This document shows positions 34,232 through 45,178 of a stretch of 64,000 bases of DNA, piece by piece (position 1 is the stretch's first letter; the number at the start of each line of letters is the position of its first letter). The position numbers and the translations under genes are program-made. The DNA is taken from positions 4,774,001 to 4,838,000 of the forward strand of contig OX421968.1 in the NCBI GenBank assembly GCA_949128115.1, given 5' to 3'. The notes under the pieces are model-generated. The model saw nothing but the letters and a program-made list of their open reading frames with translations, had not been told where the DNA came from and ran no database searches. The DNA is from Anaspis maculata (Eukaryota > Arthropoda > Insecta > Coleoptera > Scraptiidae).

Positions 34232-34282
34232 TTTCATCCTGCCCCTAATTTGTTCCAAGTTAAATCCTCATTTTACTGGACT

Positions 34283-34830
34283 ACTTATGCACATACTACA
34301 GACGATTTGTGGAGAAGTTCGCTGACATTGCTAAGCCCTTACACAAACTGACTGAAGACCATGCGCCATTCCTGTGGATCAAGGAGTGCGAAAACTCATT
34401 CAAGACTCTGAAGATTGCATTGTGCTCGAGTCCTATTCTGGCATACCCTCTTCCTCAAGGACAGTACATCCTGGACACTGATGCCAGCAACAGCGGAATT
34501 GGAGCAGTGCTGTCACAACACCAGCAGGGCCAAGAGCGAGTAGTGGAGTACTACAGCAAGGTGTTGTCCAAGCCTGAAAGAAACTACTGCGTGACGCGTA
34601 GGGAGCTACTGGCCATAGTGAAAGCTGTCGATCACTTTCACCAGTACCTCTAGGCAGGAAATTTTTGGTGAGGACTGATCACGCTGCCTTAAAATGGCTA
34701 CTGCAGTTGAAGAATCCCGAGGGACAGTTGGCACGATGGATCGAGAAACTGCAACAATATGACTTCAAAGTCCAACACCGCCCTGGAAGAAGTCATGGCA
34801 ACGCGGATGCTCTTTCTCGAAGATCATGCA
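34283..34830 (+). pseudogene. Gypsy-1 RNase H
   Basis: Resumes with CTYYRRFVEKFADIAKPL, then ILDTDASNSGIGAVLSQ, the first catalytic Asp of the Gypsy RNase H, YYSKVLSKPERNYCVTRREL and, after a stop/frameshift near 34653, FLVRTDHAALKWLL and RPGRSHGNADALSRR. All expected blocks are present. Confidence 0.85.
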
Positions 34831-35890
34831 ACGAAGACTGTAAGCACTGCAAGAGAGACCAGCAGAATGGGAACGTCGAGGTCAAGGCAATTGTTTTCGA
34901 CACCCCGAGAAATTGGACTACGGCTGAGCTCAAGAAGGAGCAGCGTGAGGACCCAGCCATCGGTACGCTTGCTGAAAGGAAAGAACTTGGCCAGGACAGA
35001 CCGGAATGCGCCGAGATATCAGGTGAAGGGTCCGAATCCCGCTTCCCAAGAAGGGAGTGAGAGAGGTCCTGAAGAAGATGCACGATGGCGTCACTGGAGG
35101 GCACCTTGGGGAAACAAGACGTTGGCCAAGGTGCGCGAGCGGTTCTACTGGGTGAACTGTCGGAACGACGTGGAAACATGGTGTCACCAGTGCAAGGTTT
35201 GTGCGGCCAGCAAAGGACCAAGAACTCGCAGCCGAGGGGAGCTGAAGATTTAAAATGTTGGAACGCCTTTTGAACGCATCGCGATCGATGTGGCTGGCCC
35301 CTTCCCGACAACGGAAGATGGCAACAAATACATCCTGTTTGCCATGGACTACTTCAGCAAGTGGCCGGAAGCGTACGCTCTACCCAACCAAGAGGCTTCT
35401 ACAGTGGCAAGGGTGCTAGTAGACAATCTGATTGGCCGCTTCGGAGTACCTCTGGAGTTACACTCAGACCAGGGACGAAACTTTGAGTCCAACGTGTTCC
35501 AAGGTATCTGTACTCTACTCGGGATACAGAAGACCAGGACGACGCCTTTTCACCCACGGTCCGACGGAATGGTTGAACGGTTCAACCGAACGATGGAGCA
35601 GCACCTGTCAGAGGTCGTCGACGAGCATCAGCGAGACTGGGATCGTCACCTGCCGATTTTCCTGATGGCGTATCGCGCTGCCATTCACGATACCACAGGG
35701 GAAACACCAGCACGTGTTCTTTTTGGCTGAGAGCTTCGCCTCCCCTGCGATTTGCAATTTGGCACGCCGGAGAATGATCCTGAAGACATCCCCGAATACG
35801 TCGACGACTTGAGGCGAAGAATGTGTGACATCCACGAGTTGGTTCGAAACCGGATTCGAATCGCGACCGACCGAATGACACAACTGGTCC
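34830..35890 (+). pseudogene. Gypsy-1 integrase
   Basis: The zinc-binding part has a His pair in the GVTGGHLGE region and CHQCKVC near 35190, with frameshifts near 35050-35100 and a TAA near 35252. The catalytic core is open from about 35290: IDVAGPFPTTEDG, HSDQGRNFES and DGMVERFNRT supply the D, D and E residues of a D,D-35-E integrase. A stop follows ARVLFG at 35728-35730. The frame then continues in DLQFGTPENDPEDIPEYV to about 35885, where the element is cut. Confidence 0.87.
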
Positions 35891-35894
35891 GTTG

Positions 35895-36085
35895 GCCGAT
35901 CCGTGGTGTTTATATATCTCCGACTATCATTCTGGAACTTTCCACCGGCTCTCTAGCAAATTCCATATTGACCGCAGCATGTAAATCGCAACCGCTCTCG
36001 AAACTTCGATCAACTTCGCGTGTAATCCAGCGTACTCTAGACCGGTGGCACCTCCGCCAATTGGCAAGATGTGTCTTACTCGGCT
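35895..36085 (-). repeat. Inverted LTR-like fragment related to Gypsy-1 LTR
   Basis: Read on the minus strand it contains ggcggaggtgcc, tatggaatttgct, ggaaagttccagaat and gatatataaac in the order in which the 5' LTR has ggcggaggcgcc, tatggaatttgct, agaaagttcgggaac and cttatataagg. This suggests a diverged partial LTR in opposite orientation, directly after the truncated integrase. Similarity was judged by eye. Confidence 0.45.
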
Positions 36086-37035
36086 ATTGATCTCCCATGT
36101 TATTCAAAACGGGGCAGAGCTTAAGCGTATGCTCCCTAATATTTCTAGAGCTTCGTAATTTGCAACAATGTGTTCGAATAGTCAAAAGGGGCCGCGTGTG
36201 CTCTGAAATGGACGACATTATAATAAAATGAGAATGGCAATTTTCCTCGCCAAAGAAACCACGCACTCAATATGGTAAGATATTTCTCGTGATGGAATGG
36301 AATAATGCCACGATTCTCATAGTTATCTGTCGGTTTTTCGACTACTGCACTAAAAGGAAATCCAAGATGGCGGCCAAGCCTGTTAAAACAGTTGACAGTC
36401 ATCTTCTAAAATGATAAGGTGATGCATTTCCACCAATCACGAACATATTTCTATCATAATCAGTAGTCAAAATACTAATTTGCACCTATGCATCCCCAAC
36501 GATATTTGATTTTTTCAACAATAATATTTTCCTATGGAAAACTGTTTTTTGAGTGATCTCTGTGATGGTCCGATATTTTTGCGAACAGTTTGCTACACCT
36601 TCATGGATGTGAAATGATGAGCACGCATGGTACGCTTCACAACAACTTTTTTTCCGGTTGATGTGTTAACATTTTTCATCTCTTCAGCACATTCTTTTTC
36701 CCCTCTCGCTGCCTAGTCGAGGGTCTCAGATGTCCACCATCGCGATTCGTGTTCGCCATGATCTAATGAACAATTTAGTACCAACCATTATGCTCTGGCT
36801 GCAAGTTGGACACGGGATACCATAAGCAAACACAGCATGTACTAAGTCGCTGGATTTAAAAATTTTGTCGAGTGTAGTCCGAAATATCTATGAAGTTTTT
36901 CTGTTTTTTGATAGTGAAGCTCTCATGGCACGTTTTTTAAACTTTCTCCTATATCGTTTAGGAGCATATTATAAAAATATCATAAATGAGCCATGGGAGC
37001 ATCATAGGGGCCCAATATCACCAATAGTTCGATAT
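36086..37035. other. Unassigned AT-rich spacer
   Basis: No domain, boundary or repeat recognised. It may include outer, more diverged parts of the foldback that follows. Confidence 0.4.
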
Positions 37036-37988
37036 TGGCCTTTGATGTTTTGTAATTCTAGTTCCATCATTGTCTAATATATGAATATGACTATGATAAT
37101 AACTATGATTTTGACTTGGACAGTTGGCTTGTGGTATTTCAGACACAAATATCATTTGCTGAAGTTTTTTCCCCGTTTCAATTAAGTCACGGAGTAATCT
37201 TGTTTCTTGAGAATATGTATCATGTCAAAGCTAGATTTGATGAAAAGTGCTATTTTACAAGAAAAAATATGCTAGGGTTAGAATGTAGCTTTGATTTGGT
37301 ACTTCATTCATTTTAATGCACGAGACTAGTTTTTTCTATCAAACAAAGCAAAGAAAACTGAAATCAGAGCCGTATTTTAGTCATGACAGCATTTTTCTTC
37401 CGATAATGTAAATTTTTGAAAAGAAATTCCTGCATGATGCACTTTTTGGAACAGAAGTGACTACCGTGTGACTCTGTAGCAGCGGCAGAAACTTCTAGTG
37501 TGTGAAATCCTTCTACAAGACAGTTCAGTTGAGCAATCGATTTCAAAATTGTGATCGGGAGTGTTTTGGACCATAATGGAAACTACGAATGCATAGGTCG
37601 AAACTTCGCGTTTTTTCACGAAATTTATTCCGCATTGTCGGAAGAAAAACGATGTCAAGACAAGAATACGGCTCTGATTTTAGTTATCTTTGTTTTATTT
37701 AATAGAGAAAACTATTCTCATGCATTACAATGAATGAATTACCAAATGGAAGGTACATTGTAACTCTACAATAGTTCTTCATGCGAATAGCACGCTTTGT
37801 CTCATCAAGCTGTGGACATGAGATATCTCAAGAAACAAAATTTCTCTGTGACTGCATAATAACGAGGAGAAATTTCATCAAATGATATTTGCATGTGAAA
37901 TAGCCCAAGCCAACTGTTCAAGTCAAAATCATAGTTACAAATACTTTGGGTCACGATGGAACTAGAATTACAAAACTTCAAATTTTAG
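37036..37988. repeat. Long inverted repeat FB3
   Basis: Arms of about 470 bp face each other around 37513. Examples: gttttgtaattctagttcc (37048) against ggaactagaattacaaaac (37965), ttttgacttggacagttgg against ccaactgttcaagtcaaaa, and aatcagagccgtatttt against aatacggctctgatt. Probably a foldback DNA transposon; its outer termini and target duplication were not resolved. Confidence 0.7.
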
Positions 37989-39150
37989 GGTGAAAAAATC
38001 AAGTTTTTTTTCCTAATAAAACAGGGTCAAACACGTCTCTGTCGACATTTCACACTTATTTTTGGAATCAGAATGTGCGATTCGGTTAGAAATGATGCCA
38101 AACATGTTAAAAAAGGTGTTAGTCACGGTTTAATATAGGACTTCGTGAAAAATCGTACCCCGGCTTCTTCGCAGCCGTCTGGTACGCCACTGGTGCATTA
38201 CACTTTCTGGAAACTTATTGCATTGGGTTCCTCCACCTTGAAAATATAGAGTCCAGTGAAAAAAGTACAAAAAAAGCAAAGATTCCAAAAATGGTAACTT
38301 CTTGTACCTTCGACCACCAATACCAAGATCTGCCAGGGGTGGCAGGCGGGCTCCATTTCTTGAAATGAACCATAGGGTATGTACAACATTTTTGCCAAGT
38401 GGCATCCCGGCATCACGATTTGCAAGGTTGGACCCAAATATGGCGATTAGCGTCCGGACTACAAGGCAATATTCTGAAATTTTGAATTTTCGATTTCATG
38501 CGATGAGAGGGTTGTATCATCATTGCTTTAAAATTACGTGACCACCAAAATTTCCCTGCGTGACCACGCCACGTGTAAGTGTCAATAACTGGAGAATGGA
38601 GCATAGAAATGAGGAACTGATGGATGCTTTCGATTGCTATTACCATCTCCTACAATTTGAAACCGTTTTTAAATCGATCGGACAAAGTCGACGTTAACAT
38701 GTCCAACAATTTGAAAATTGGTATTCTACTCGCGGGTAATGGCTATTACTCTTCGGATGCTTTACGGCAAACTGAATCCTCATGAGTAAGAAGCAATCAT
38801 TACCGCGAAGCACCGCCTGTGGAATAATATACTATACATCTTCATTAACTCATCTTTTTTTCTTTGCAGATGCATTCTTCATCTTCAACGTGACGTCAGA
38901 GACATGTGACGTCAGAGAACTGTCATGATCGCCGTCGTCCAATTTTTCAAGGAATAAAATTCGCAATAGGAATTATTATACTTGATTTTAATAAAATATC
39001 AATTGACAATACTACATTTCGCGTAGTTCAGTTCTCCTATTCCTTTGCTCCTTTCCTAATACTTCCTGCGCCTTCAAAGTAGTTTTCTGAAGAATTTTTG
39101 AACTTTGATAAAAAACTTGAAAAACCGGTTTAATCAACATCAAATTGGGA
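37989..39150. other. Unassigned spacer
   Basis: No coding relic recognised. It contains two TGACGTCA palindromes (38891-38898, 38907-38914) and leads into the 167-bp satellite. Confidence 0.45.
38891..38914. promoter_or_regulatory. Two CRE-like TGACGTCA palindromes
   Basis: Two perfect 8-bp CREB/ATF-type consensus sites begin 16 bp apart, each preceded by g and followed by gag, so they may be a small duplication. No transcription unit is recognisable nearby, so a regulatory role is only a possibility. Confidence 0.3.
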
Positions 39151-39159
39151 ACGTATCCA

Positions 39160-40262
39160 GGGTATCAGGCGGCGTTTTCAAGTCGAAAGACCTCTTCACC
39201 ACTTCTGCTCCCCTAATGGCAGGAAATTTTTTGAACCTCGTCGAAAAAACAAGCAATCTGCTTGTAAATTTCACAATTTGAGAAATTTTCCTGTTATCAG
39301 GAGAGCAGAAGTCTGGTTTTCGCGGGCGGCGTTTTCCGGGGAAAAGACCTCTTTACCACTTCTGCGCTCCTAATGACAGAAAATTTTTCAAACTTGTCGA
39401 AAAAGTGAGCAATCTGCTTGAAAATTTCACAATTCAAGAAATTTTCTTGGTATTAGGAGAGCAGAAGTGGTAAAGAGGTCTTTTTCCCGGAAAACGCCGC
39501 CCGCGAAAACCAGACCTCCTCACCACTTCTGCTCTCCTAATACCAAGAAAATTTTCCAAATTGTGAAATTTTTAAGCATATTGCTCACTTTTTTGACAAG
39601 TTTGAAAAATTTCTTGTCATTAGGAGAGCAGAAGTAGTAAAGAGGTCTTTTTCCCGGAAAACGCCGCCTGCGAAAATCACACCTCTTCACCACTTCTGCT
39701 CTCCTAATACCAAGAAAATTTTCCAAATTGTGAAATTTTCAAGCATATTGCTCACTTTTTCGACAAGTTTGAAAAAAATTTTGTCATTAGGAGAGCAGAA
39801 GTAGTAAAGAGGTCTTTTTCCCGGAAAACGCCGCCCGCGAAAATCAGACCTTCTCACCACTTCTGCTCTCCTAATGCCAAGAAAATTTTCCAAATTGTGA
39901 AATTTTCAAGCATATTGCTCATTTTTTCGACAAGTTTGAAAAATTTTCTGTCATTAGGAGAGCAGAAGTAGTGAAGAGGTCTTTTTCCCGGAAAACGCCG
40001 CCCGCGAAAATCAGACCTTCTCACCACTTCTGCTCTCCTAATACCAAGAAAATTTTCCAAATTGTGAAATTTTCAGCCATATTGCTCACTTTTCGGTCAA
40101 GTTTGAAAAATTTTCTGTCATTAGGAGAGCAGAAGTGGTAAAGAGGTCTTTCGACTTGGAAACGTCGCACGTGAAAACCAGACCTCGTCACCACTTTTGC
40201 TCTCCTGACATCAAGAAAAATTTTCAAGTTCTTTGTAATTGGGAGAGCAGAAGTGGTATTTT
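39160..40262. repeat. 167-bp satellite, about 6-7 units, with internal dyad
   Basis: Units start at the same phrase (cacttctgctctcctaat) near 39525, 39692, 39859 and 40026, exactly 167 bp apart, with more diverged units on both sides. Each unit contains ACTTCTGCTCTCCTAAT and its inverse ATTAGGAGAGCAGAAGT about 100 bp apart. A similar 68-codon minus-strand frame recurs in four units, but 167 is not a multiple of three, so it is not one protein. Confidence 0.85.
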
Positions 40263-40469
40263 TCATAGTCAATTTTTTTTTTCAAAAGAAAAACACTGAT
40301 GAAGTTCATTTAAATTTAATTGTCCAAAGTTTCGAATTTCACACATCACAAAAATATTCAAATACACGTAACAGGAGAAGTGGACCATCCATCTGGCTCT
40401 CTTGGGGCTTCAAATACCTGTAAAAAAATTTATGTTTAGTTTGTGATTATCAAAAATTTTGACTTGGAG

Positions 40470-40860
40470 AATGCGTGTAAGCCGAGCTTCATCTAAGGTA
40501 ATCTGGCGAGTCCTGCTAAGTTACACGGTTACTTGTGTCCCTGTAGGAAAGGTTTAGTGAATCTAGTTTGTGAGGTAAACTTGACTTGATAAACTCTGTA
40601 TCAGTATGAAAGATTATTTAAATCGTGAGTGCAAATCGAGCTTAATCGGATAAAATATGTGCCTGTATAAGAGAGTGAGTAAAACCTGTGCGTAAATCAA
40701 GCTTTATCTAACAAACCATGTCTGTTACAAGTCGAGTGAAAAAAAGGTGAGTGAACCCTGCGTGTAAGCAGAGTTTTACCTGATTACCTGTGTGTCTATA
40801 CGGAAGATTTAGTGAGGGTGGCTTGTGAGGCGAGCTTCATCCAATGAATTTTGTTTTAAT
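40470..40860. repeat. Degenerate 60-68-bp tandem repeat
   Basis: A phrase like gtgtaagccgagcttcatct recurs in diverged form near 40478, 40570, 40630, 40692, 40760 and 40820, mostly 60-68 bp apart. No coding content. Confidence 0.5.
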
Positions 40861-40991
40861 GTGAAAGATTATTATTATTAATGTTCCGAGATATTGTCAA
40901 GGTTAGGGCCAGGCCACCCTTAGCCCTACCCTTGAACTTGAGTTGCTCTTTACTATTGTTAGGCACAGCTGAAACCGGGAAAGGGAAATGG

Positions 40992-43035
40992 GACTCGATC
41001 ATTGTACTACCGGCTGGGCCATAAAAAACCGTACTGTTTTATTTTCCTCACTGATTTTAAGCGCATTTTCCATCTTGATGAAAATCGCTATTGCAACCGC
41101 TTTGTCCGTCCGTCCGTTCCTCGAACTCCTCCCAAACTAGACGCCCTAGCTTTCTAATTTTTTCGCCGTTACATAGCTGCCACTCCCAAAGGAGGGCTAG
41201 GCTATATTGAATGTCTATTATGCGCCGCCAACATAGAGAAAACCGCCCCCGATAAACTTGAAATAACATGATATTGCAATTTCTCCCAGACCCACTGCTC
41301 TGGAGTTCTCATTTTATTATTAATACATAGTTGCCACTTATAAACGTAAGCCCAGAAACATTCCGCCTTCAAGTGCGCCGCCGATATGAAAAAATTGCTA
41401 AAAATCGCTCCCAATCACTTTAAAATGAAAAACATAAACTCGAAGACATAGCGATCTAACTGTTTCGGTATATCAACAGCTGACTAGGAACGGAAAAGGA
41501 TAGGCTACTGTTGGTTAGTCGCCGCCCCCAGATTCCGCCCCCAAACGACAAATAGTGCAACTTTCACAATTTTACTGATTGAGATGTTCTCTCAAACTTT
41601 TAGAAACTGCCAACTCAAATTGTGCAACATTTGCTTAGCCGAACGCTGCCGCTCCCACACGCCGCCCCCAAAGTAAGAGATAAATGAAAAACATGAACCC
41701 GAAGACATAACGATCTAAGTCTTTCGCTATGTAGATAGCTGACTAAAAATGGGAAAGTATATATAAGTATAAGTATATATTTGGATGTTAATGTTACCTC
41801 AAACATAGATAAACTCCCAGCTCAAACTGTGCAAGAATTTTTTTGCCAAACTCTGCCGCTCCCACACGCCGCCCCCAAAGTTAGAGATAAATGTAAAACA
41901 TAAATCTGAAGATTAACGATCTAATTATTTTGCTATATGTATAGATGACTAAAAATGGGAAGAGATAGGTCACTTTTGATTAGTCGCCGCCTCCAGCTTC
42001 CGCCCCCAAACAAAAAAATGCAACTTTCATAATTTTCACTGATTTGTCATATTTCCTTACACATTTGAAAATCCCCATCTCAAACTGTGCAACAGTTACT
42101 TTCCCGAATACTGCCGCCCCCACACGCTGCCCTCAAAGTAAGAGATGAATGAAAAACATAAACCCGAAGACATAACGATCTAATTCTTTCGCTATATGGA
42201 TAGCCAACTGAAAATGGGAAAGAATAGGCTACTGTTGATTAGTGGCTGCTCCCAGCTTCCGCCTCCAAACAAAGAAATATTGATGATTGAAAGAATTTTC
42301 ATTCAAATCTGTTTCATTGACAAGTACCCCATTCTGAAAACAAAAAATCACAATGAGTTTCGAATGAAGAGAGTGGGCAAAGAATGTTTCTCATTAAACC
42401 AAATTCCTTTACATTCATAATATGCCTCTTAAGAAAATGCGCTACTGAGACTCACGCACGTGAAGGCATACTCACTTGTTTGTTTCTTGACCGATTTCGA
42501 CAAGGTTGATATCATTGTGTAGCTAATTGAAGAGGCTGTCAGAGCCATATACAAATGATTCCCAAATGTCAAAATTCAAAATGGCGGAAACAACTGAAAA
42601 TAGGTCTTCTTTTGCAGTCGTTTTTTTAATTGAAATTTGACAGAATAACCGAACTAACATTTACGTTTTACGACATTTTCTGACGTTTACATTTACATTT
42701 TGAGACCACAACTAGCTCAATTGATTTATTCGTTGGGGAGATGTGGCAAATTGAAGAAAAGCTTATTTGCCATTGTTTCAATCCAAAATGAATAATAGAA
42801 AATATTGTTTTGCCTGCCAGATTTTTGTTTCTAGGGCGATTTTAGGTTCAGATTCAGTATCATTTTGTAAGCAATTAAATAGGCTTCAAGTGTCATATTC
42901 GAATATGATCGAAATATCACAATTCAAAATGGTGGACACAACTGAAAATGAGCCTTCTCTCTCAGTCGTTTTTTAAATTGAAATTTGACAGAATGACAGA
43001 ACTAGAAGCGTTTTTTGAAAGAACAAACTGTTTTC
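40992..43035. mobile_element. TIR element remnant interrupted by HelB-3
   Basis: Starts with gctgggccataaaaaaccgt, the same end as at 10240. HelB-3 splits it at 41060-42478, after which the sequence continues with ttgaccgatttcgacaagg and with tgtcaaaattcaaaatggcgg, matching the interior of the 10236-10411 fragment. A diverged internal duplication lies near 42560-42620 and 42900-42960. The far end is not clear. Confidence 0.45.
41060..42478 (+). mobile_element. HelB-3: Helentron-like element, full length
   Basis: Same ends as HelB-2: AGCGCATTTTCC at 41060, GAAAATGCGCT and the TCACG/CGTGA hairpin, ending ACTCACTTG at 42478. It lies between T tracts (ctgatttt and tttgtttc) without duplication. 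It has about three of the roughly 260-bp repeats against about five in HelB-2, and a small tata-repeat deletion near 41758. Confidence 0.8.
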
Positions 43036-43409
43036 AGCGCACTTCTCTAAACGAGAAGACCCTTTTGTTCTCGCTTTGTCCGTCCGTCCGTCACAGCATC
43101 TAGTCCTAGACGAAAAGGTTTTTGCGGAAAATTTTCACACCAATGGGTAGCTCATGATCTTGTATCCCGAACCAAGAAAAATCTCGACGAAATAATGATA
43201 ATCAATTACAATAATAACAAATTGGTGTGACGCGGCATCGCCGTTGAATGCTGCATTTCAGAAGCCGGCCTGATCTCGAAAGTTATCACATGCGATCAAG
43301 TACCCGTTCTTATCATTTTACAATAATACATATGCGGAGTTATACTTAGAGGAGAATTTGAACTTAATTTTAATGAAAATTCCACATCGGTGCAAGGTAC
43401 CAGTCAATA
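43036..43409 (+). mobile_element. HelA-6, 5' segment (outermost element of the nest)
   Basis: Starts AGCGCACTTCTC at 43036 with a 3.75-unit GTCC array near 43077-43091, then follows the type A sequence to about 43409, where LINE-H begins. The element resumes at 59034 and 61677. About 200 bp of type A sequence between 43409 and 59034 is missing, so LINE-H's 3' part and this stretch were probably lost together. Confidence 0.75.
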
Positions 43410-44424
43410 GTTCGCTGTGCGCGTTGGATGGCGTGGCTGTGTTTTGTTTGCTCTGTGCTGGGCGTTTGTTACTTCTTGTTTTTGAAGTGAAACTTCTATT
43501 CTCGCGCCTAGATCACAACACACCAGTAACGCAGAACCACACATGGGAGTGAAATTGCTTCATAGCATCAGTGGTTGTAACGAACGCCTGTAACGATGTG
43601 CTGTAACGTTGTCTTGTCTGACCTTGGGGTGACCAGCGTCGTCCCAGGAAATGGAAGAATAAGCTGTTGCAGCGTTCGCCGCGTTCGGTTCTATTTTTTA
43701 CTAATCGCCGACACTGGACTGCTCTTCGTGTTGTCGTACTGTTGGCCCGACAATAATGGCTCTCGACTTGGCTTGAATAGATTCGAGCGGATGTGATTTA
43801 TTATAGGGATAGGGAGGTATATTCAGGGCCGGGCCTAGCAGGCGTGCAGTGCGATCCGGCGCGCAGGCGAGTACAACAGGCGGTAATAGAATAATTAAGT
43901 TGAATTTCGAAGGATTCTTTTCATTCCCGCATTTGGTGGGGCTCTCCACTGCCGAGCGCAAATAATAATAATAAGATTGATAATAAGAAAAACAAGATAA
44001 TACAAACCGTGAGGGAGCGGAGCGGGAGTACGAAAAGAACACCTCTTCGAACGTTGTTTTCTGATTGATTCATATGTATAGAAGTTTCACTTCTTCCGAG
44101 GGTGACTATGGTCACGCACTCACGTTTTTTTTGGATGCTTTGTGCTGGATTTGGATTTTGGTAAGTGATCTGATTGTGGTGCCTGCATGGCGGTGGTCCA
44201 GTGATTGCTGTCATCATGCCATGTGAGTGTCTTCGAATGCAATTATAAACATTAAATTATTATTCTTGTCGCTCTGTGATCGAGAACAGTTTTTTGTGCG
44301 TGGTGATAAAGCCTATTTCTTGCTTGTTGTCTTTGTTTTGTTGATTTCTGCGTGCTTGTTGTTTGATTTTGTAATTATTTTCTACCTCGTCTGTTTCATG
44401 TACCTAAGACACTGTATTTGAAAA

Positions 44425-44456
44425 ATGTCTGACTGCACAAGCTGCAGGTCTAGATA
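44425..44456 (+). pseudogene. LINE-H ORF1 start (MSDCTSCRSR)
   Basis: An ATG at 44425 opens ten codons with a C-x2-C pair, cut by the MITE at 44457. Skipping the MITE and HelA-2, the frame carries into 54305, where DGLLVCSGECARSE supplies another C-x3-C pair. This resembles the first half of a PHD-type zinc finger of LINE ORF1 proteins. That the frame is kept across two insertions supports the boundaries. Confidence 0.55.
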
Positions 44457-45178
44457 CAGAGGGGTGCACGAAAAACGCCCACCGCTGTAGGATTCTTAAT
44501 TATTAACCGATTTTCAAAATTAAAAAAACACATTAAATAGTTTCATGTCCACTATAATATCATGTCAAAAAAATAATATTTTTTTAGAGATGCTTCTGAG
44601 CAACGATATTCAACTTTTTTATTTTTTTTTCGGATTCTACTTTTTTTTCTGAATATAGTCATGTAAAAATATCGCATTTCGCATTGACCGTTGAAAAAAA
44701 AACAGTGAAATGTTGTGGCTTTGCTGTTGTGGCAACAAGCAGTGTTGGCTTTGCTTGTTGACAAATATCACTTTGTTCCACAGATTACTCAGCTGACATT
44801 GATATTTGACATTATTCAACAAAATCTCGCGTTCCATAGCTCACTTAGTTGACTTTCATAGGCGATTTGATGCCGCTTTGACAAAGTCATTTTTATCACA
44901 TTTCACTGGTTTTTTTCAACGGTAAATGCGACATGCAATATTTTTACATGACTACATTAAAAAAAAAGTAGAATCCGAAAAAAATTAAAGAAGATATGGT
45001 TCCATTTGAAAAAAAAGTGTTGAATATCGTTGCTCAGAAGCATCTAAAAAAAAAATATTTATTTTTTTGACATCAGATTATAGTGGACATGAAACTATCA
45101 ATTGTGGTTTTTGAATTTTGAAAACCGGTTAATAATTAAGAATCCTACAGCGGTGGGCGTTTTTCGTGCACCCCTCTG
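44457..45178. mobile_element. Foldback MITE with TA duplication
   Basis: Ends CAGAGGGGTGCACG and CGTGCACCCCTCTG, flanked by TA (44455-44456, 45179-45180). The arms continue inverted for about 300 bp, for example aggattcttaattattaacc against ggttaataattaagaatcct. No coding capacity. A Tc1/mariner-type relative is likely from the TA target. Confidence 0.85.

Larger units (their letters stand above)
29845..34282. mobile_element. Foldback transposon FB1 inside Gypsy-1 pol
   Basis: The ends are inverted: AGTCCAGTAAAATGAGG at 29845 and CCTCATTTTACTGGACT ending 34282, then a second matching block, GGAACAAATTAGGGGCAGG. The inverted arms run about 29845-30780 and 31500-34282 once HelB-2 is removed; for example aggatgaaaaactggatc near 30431 against gatccagtttttcatcct near 31810. 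It splits the Gypsy pol between FLGL and CTYYRRF. TA occurs outside both ends, or CTT if the ends are TAGTCC; the exact duplication is ambiguous. A non-inverted centre (about 30.8-31.5 kb) holds a cysteine-rich relic. Confidence 0.8.
23496..35890 (+). mobile_element. Gypsy-1: decayed Gypsy-type LTR retrotransposon, split twice
   Basis: In order: 5' LTR (23496-23992), primer binding site, gag, protease, RT, RNase H, integrase, which is the Gypsy/Ty3 order. It is interrupted by a TIR-bounded satellite (26038-28918) and a foldback transposon (29845-34282). No direct 3' LTR was found; a related LTR fragment lies inverted just beyond. Numerous stops and frameshifts mean it cannot encode working proteins. 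No envelope-like gene was seen. Confidence 0.88.

Noticed and set aside
39520..40272. Four similar 68-83-codon minus-strand frames in the 167-bp satellite
   Set aside because: The unit is not a multiple of three and the frame restarts in each unit; it is repeat sequence that happens to lack stops.
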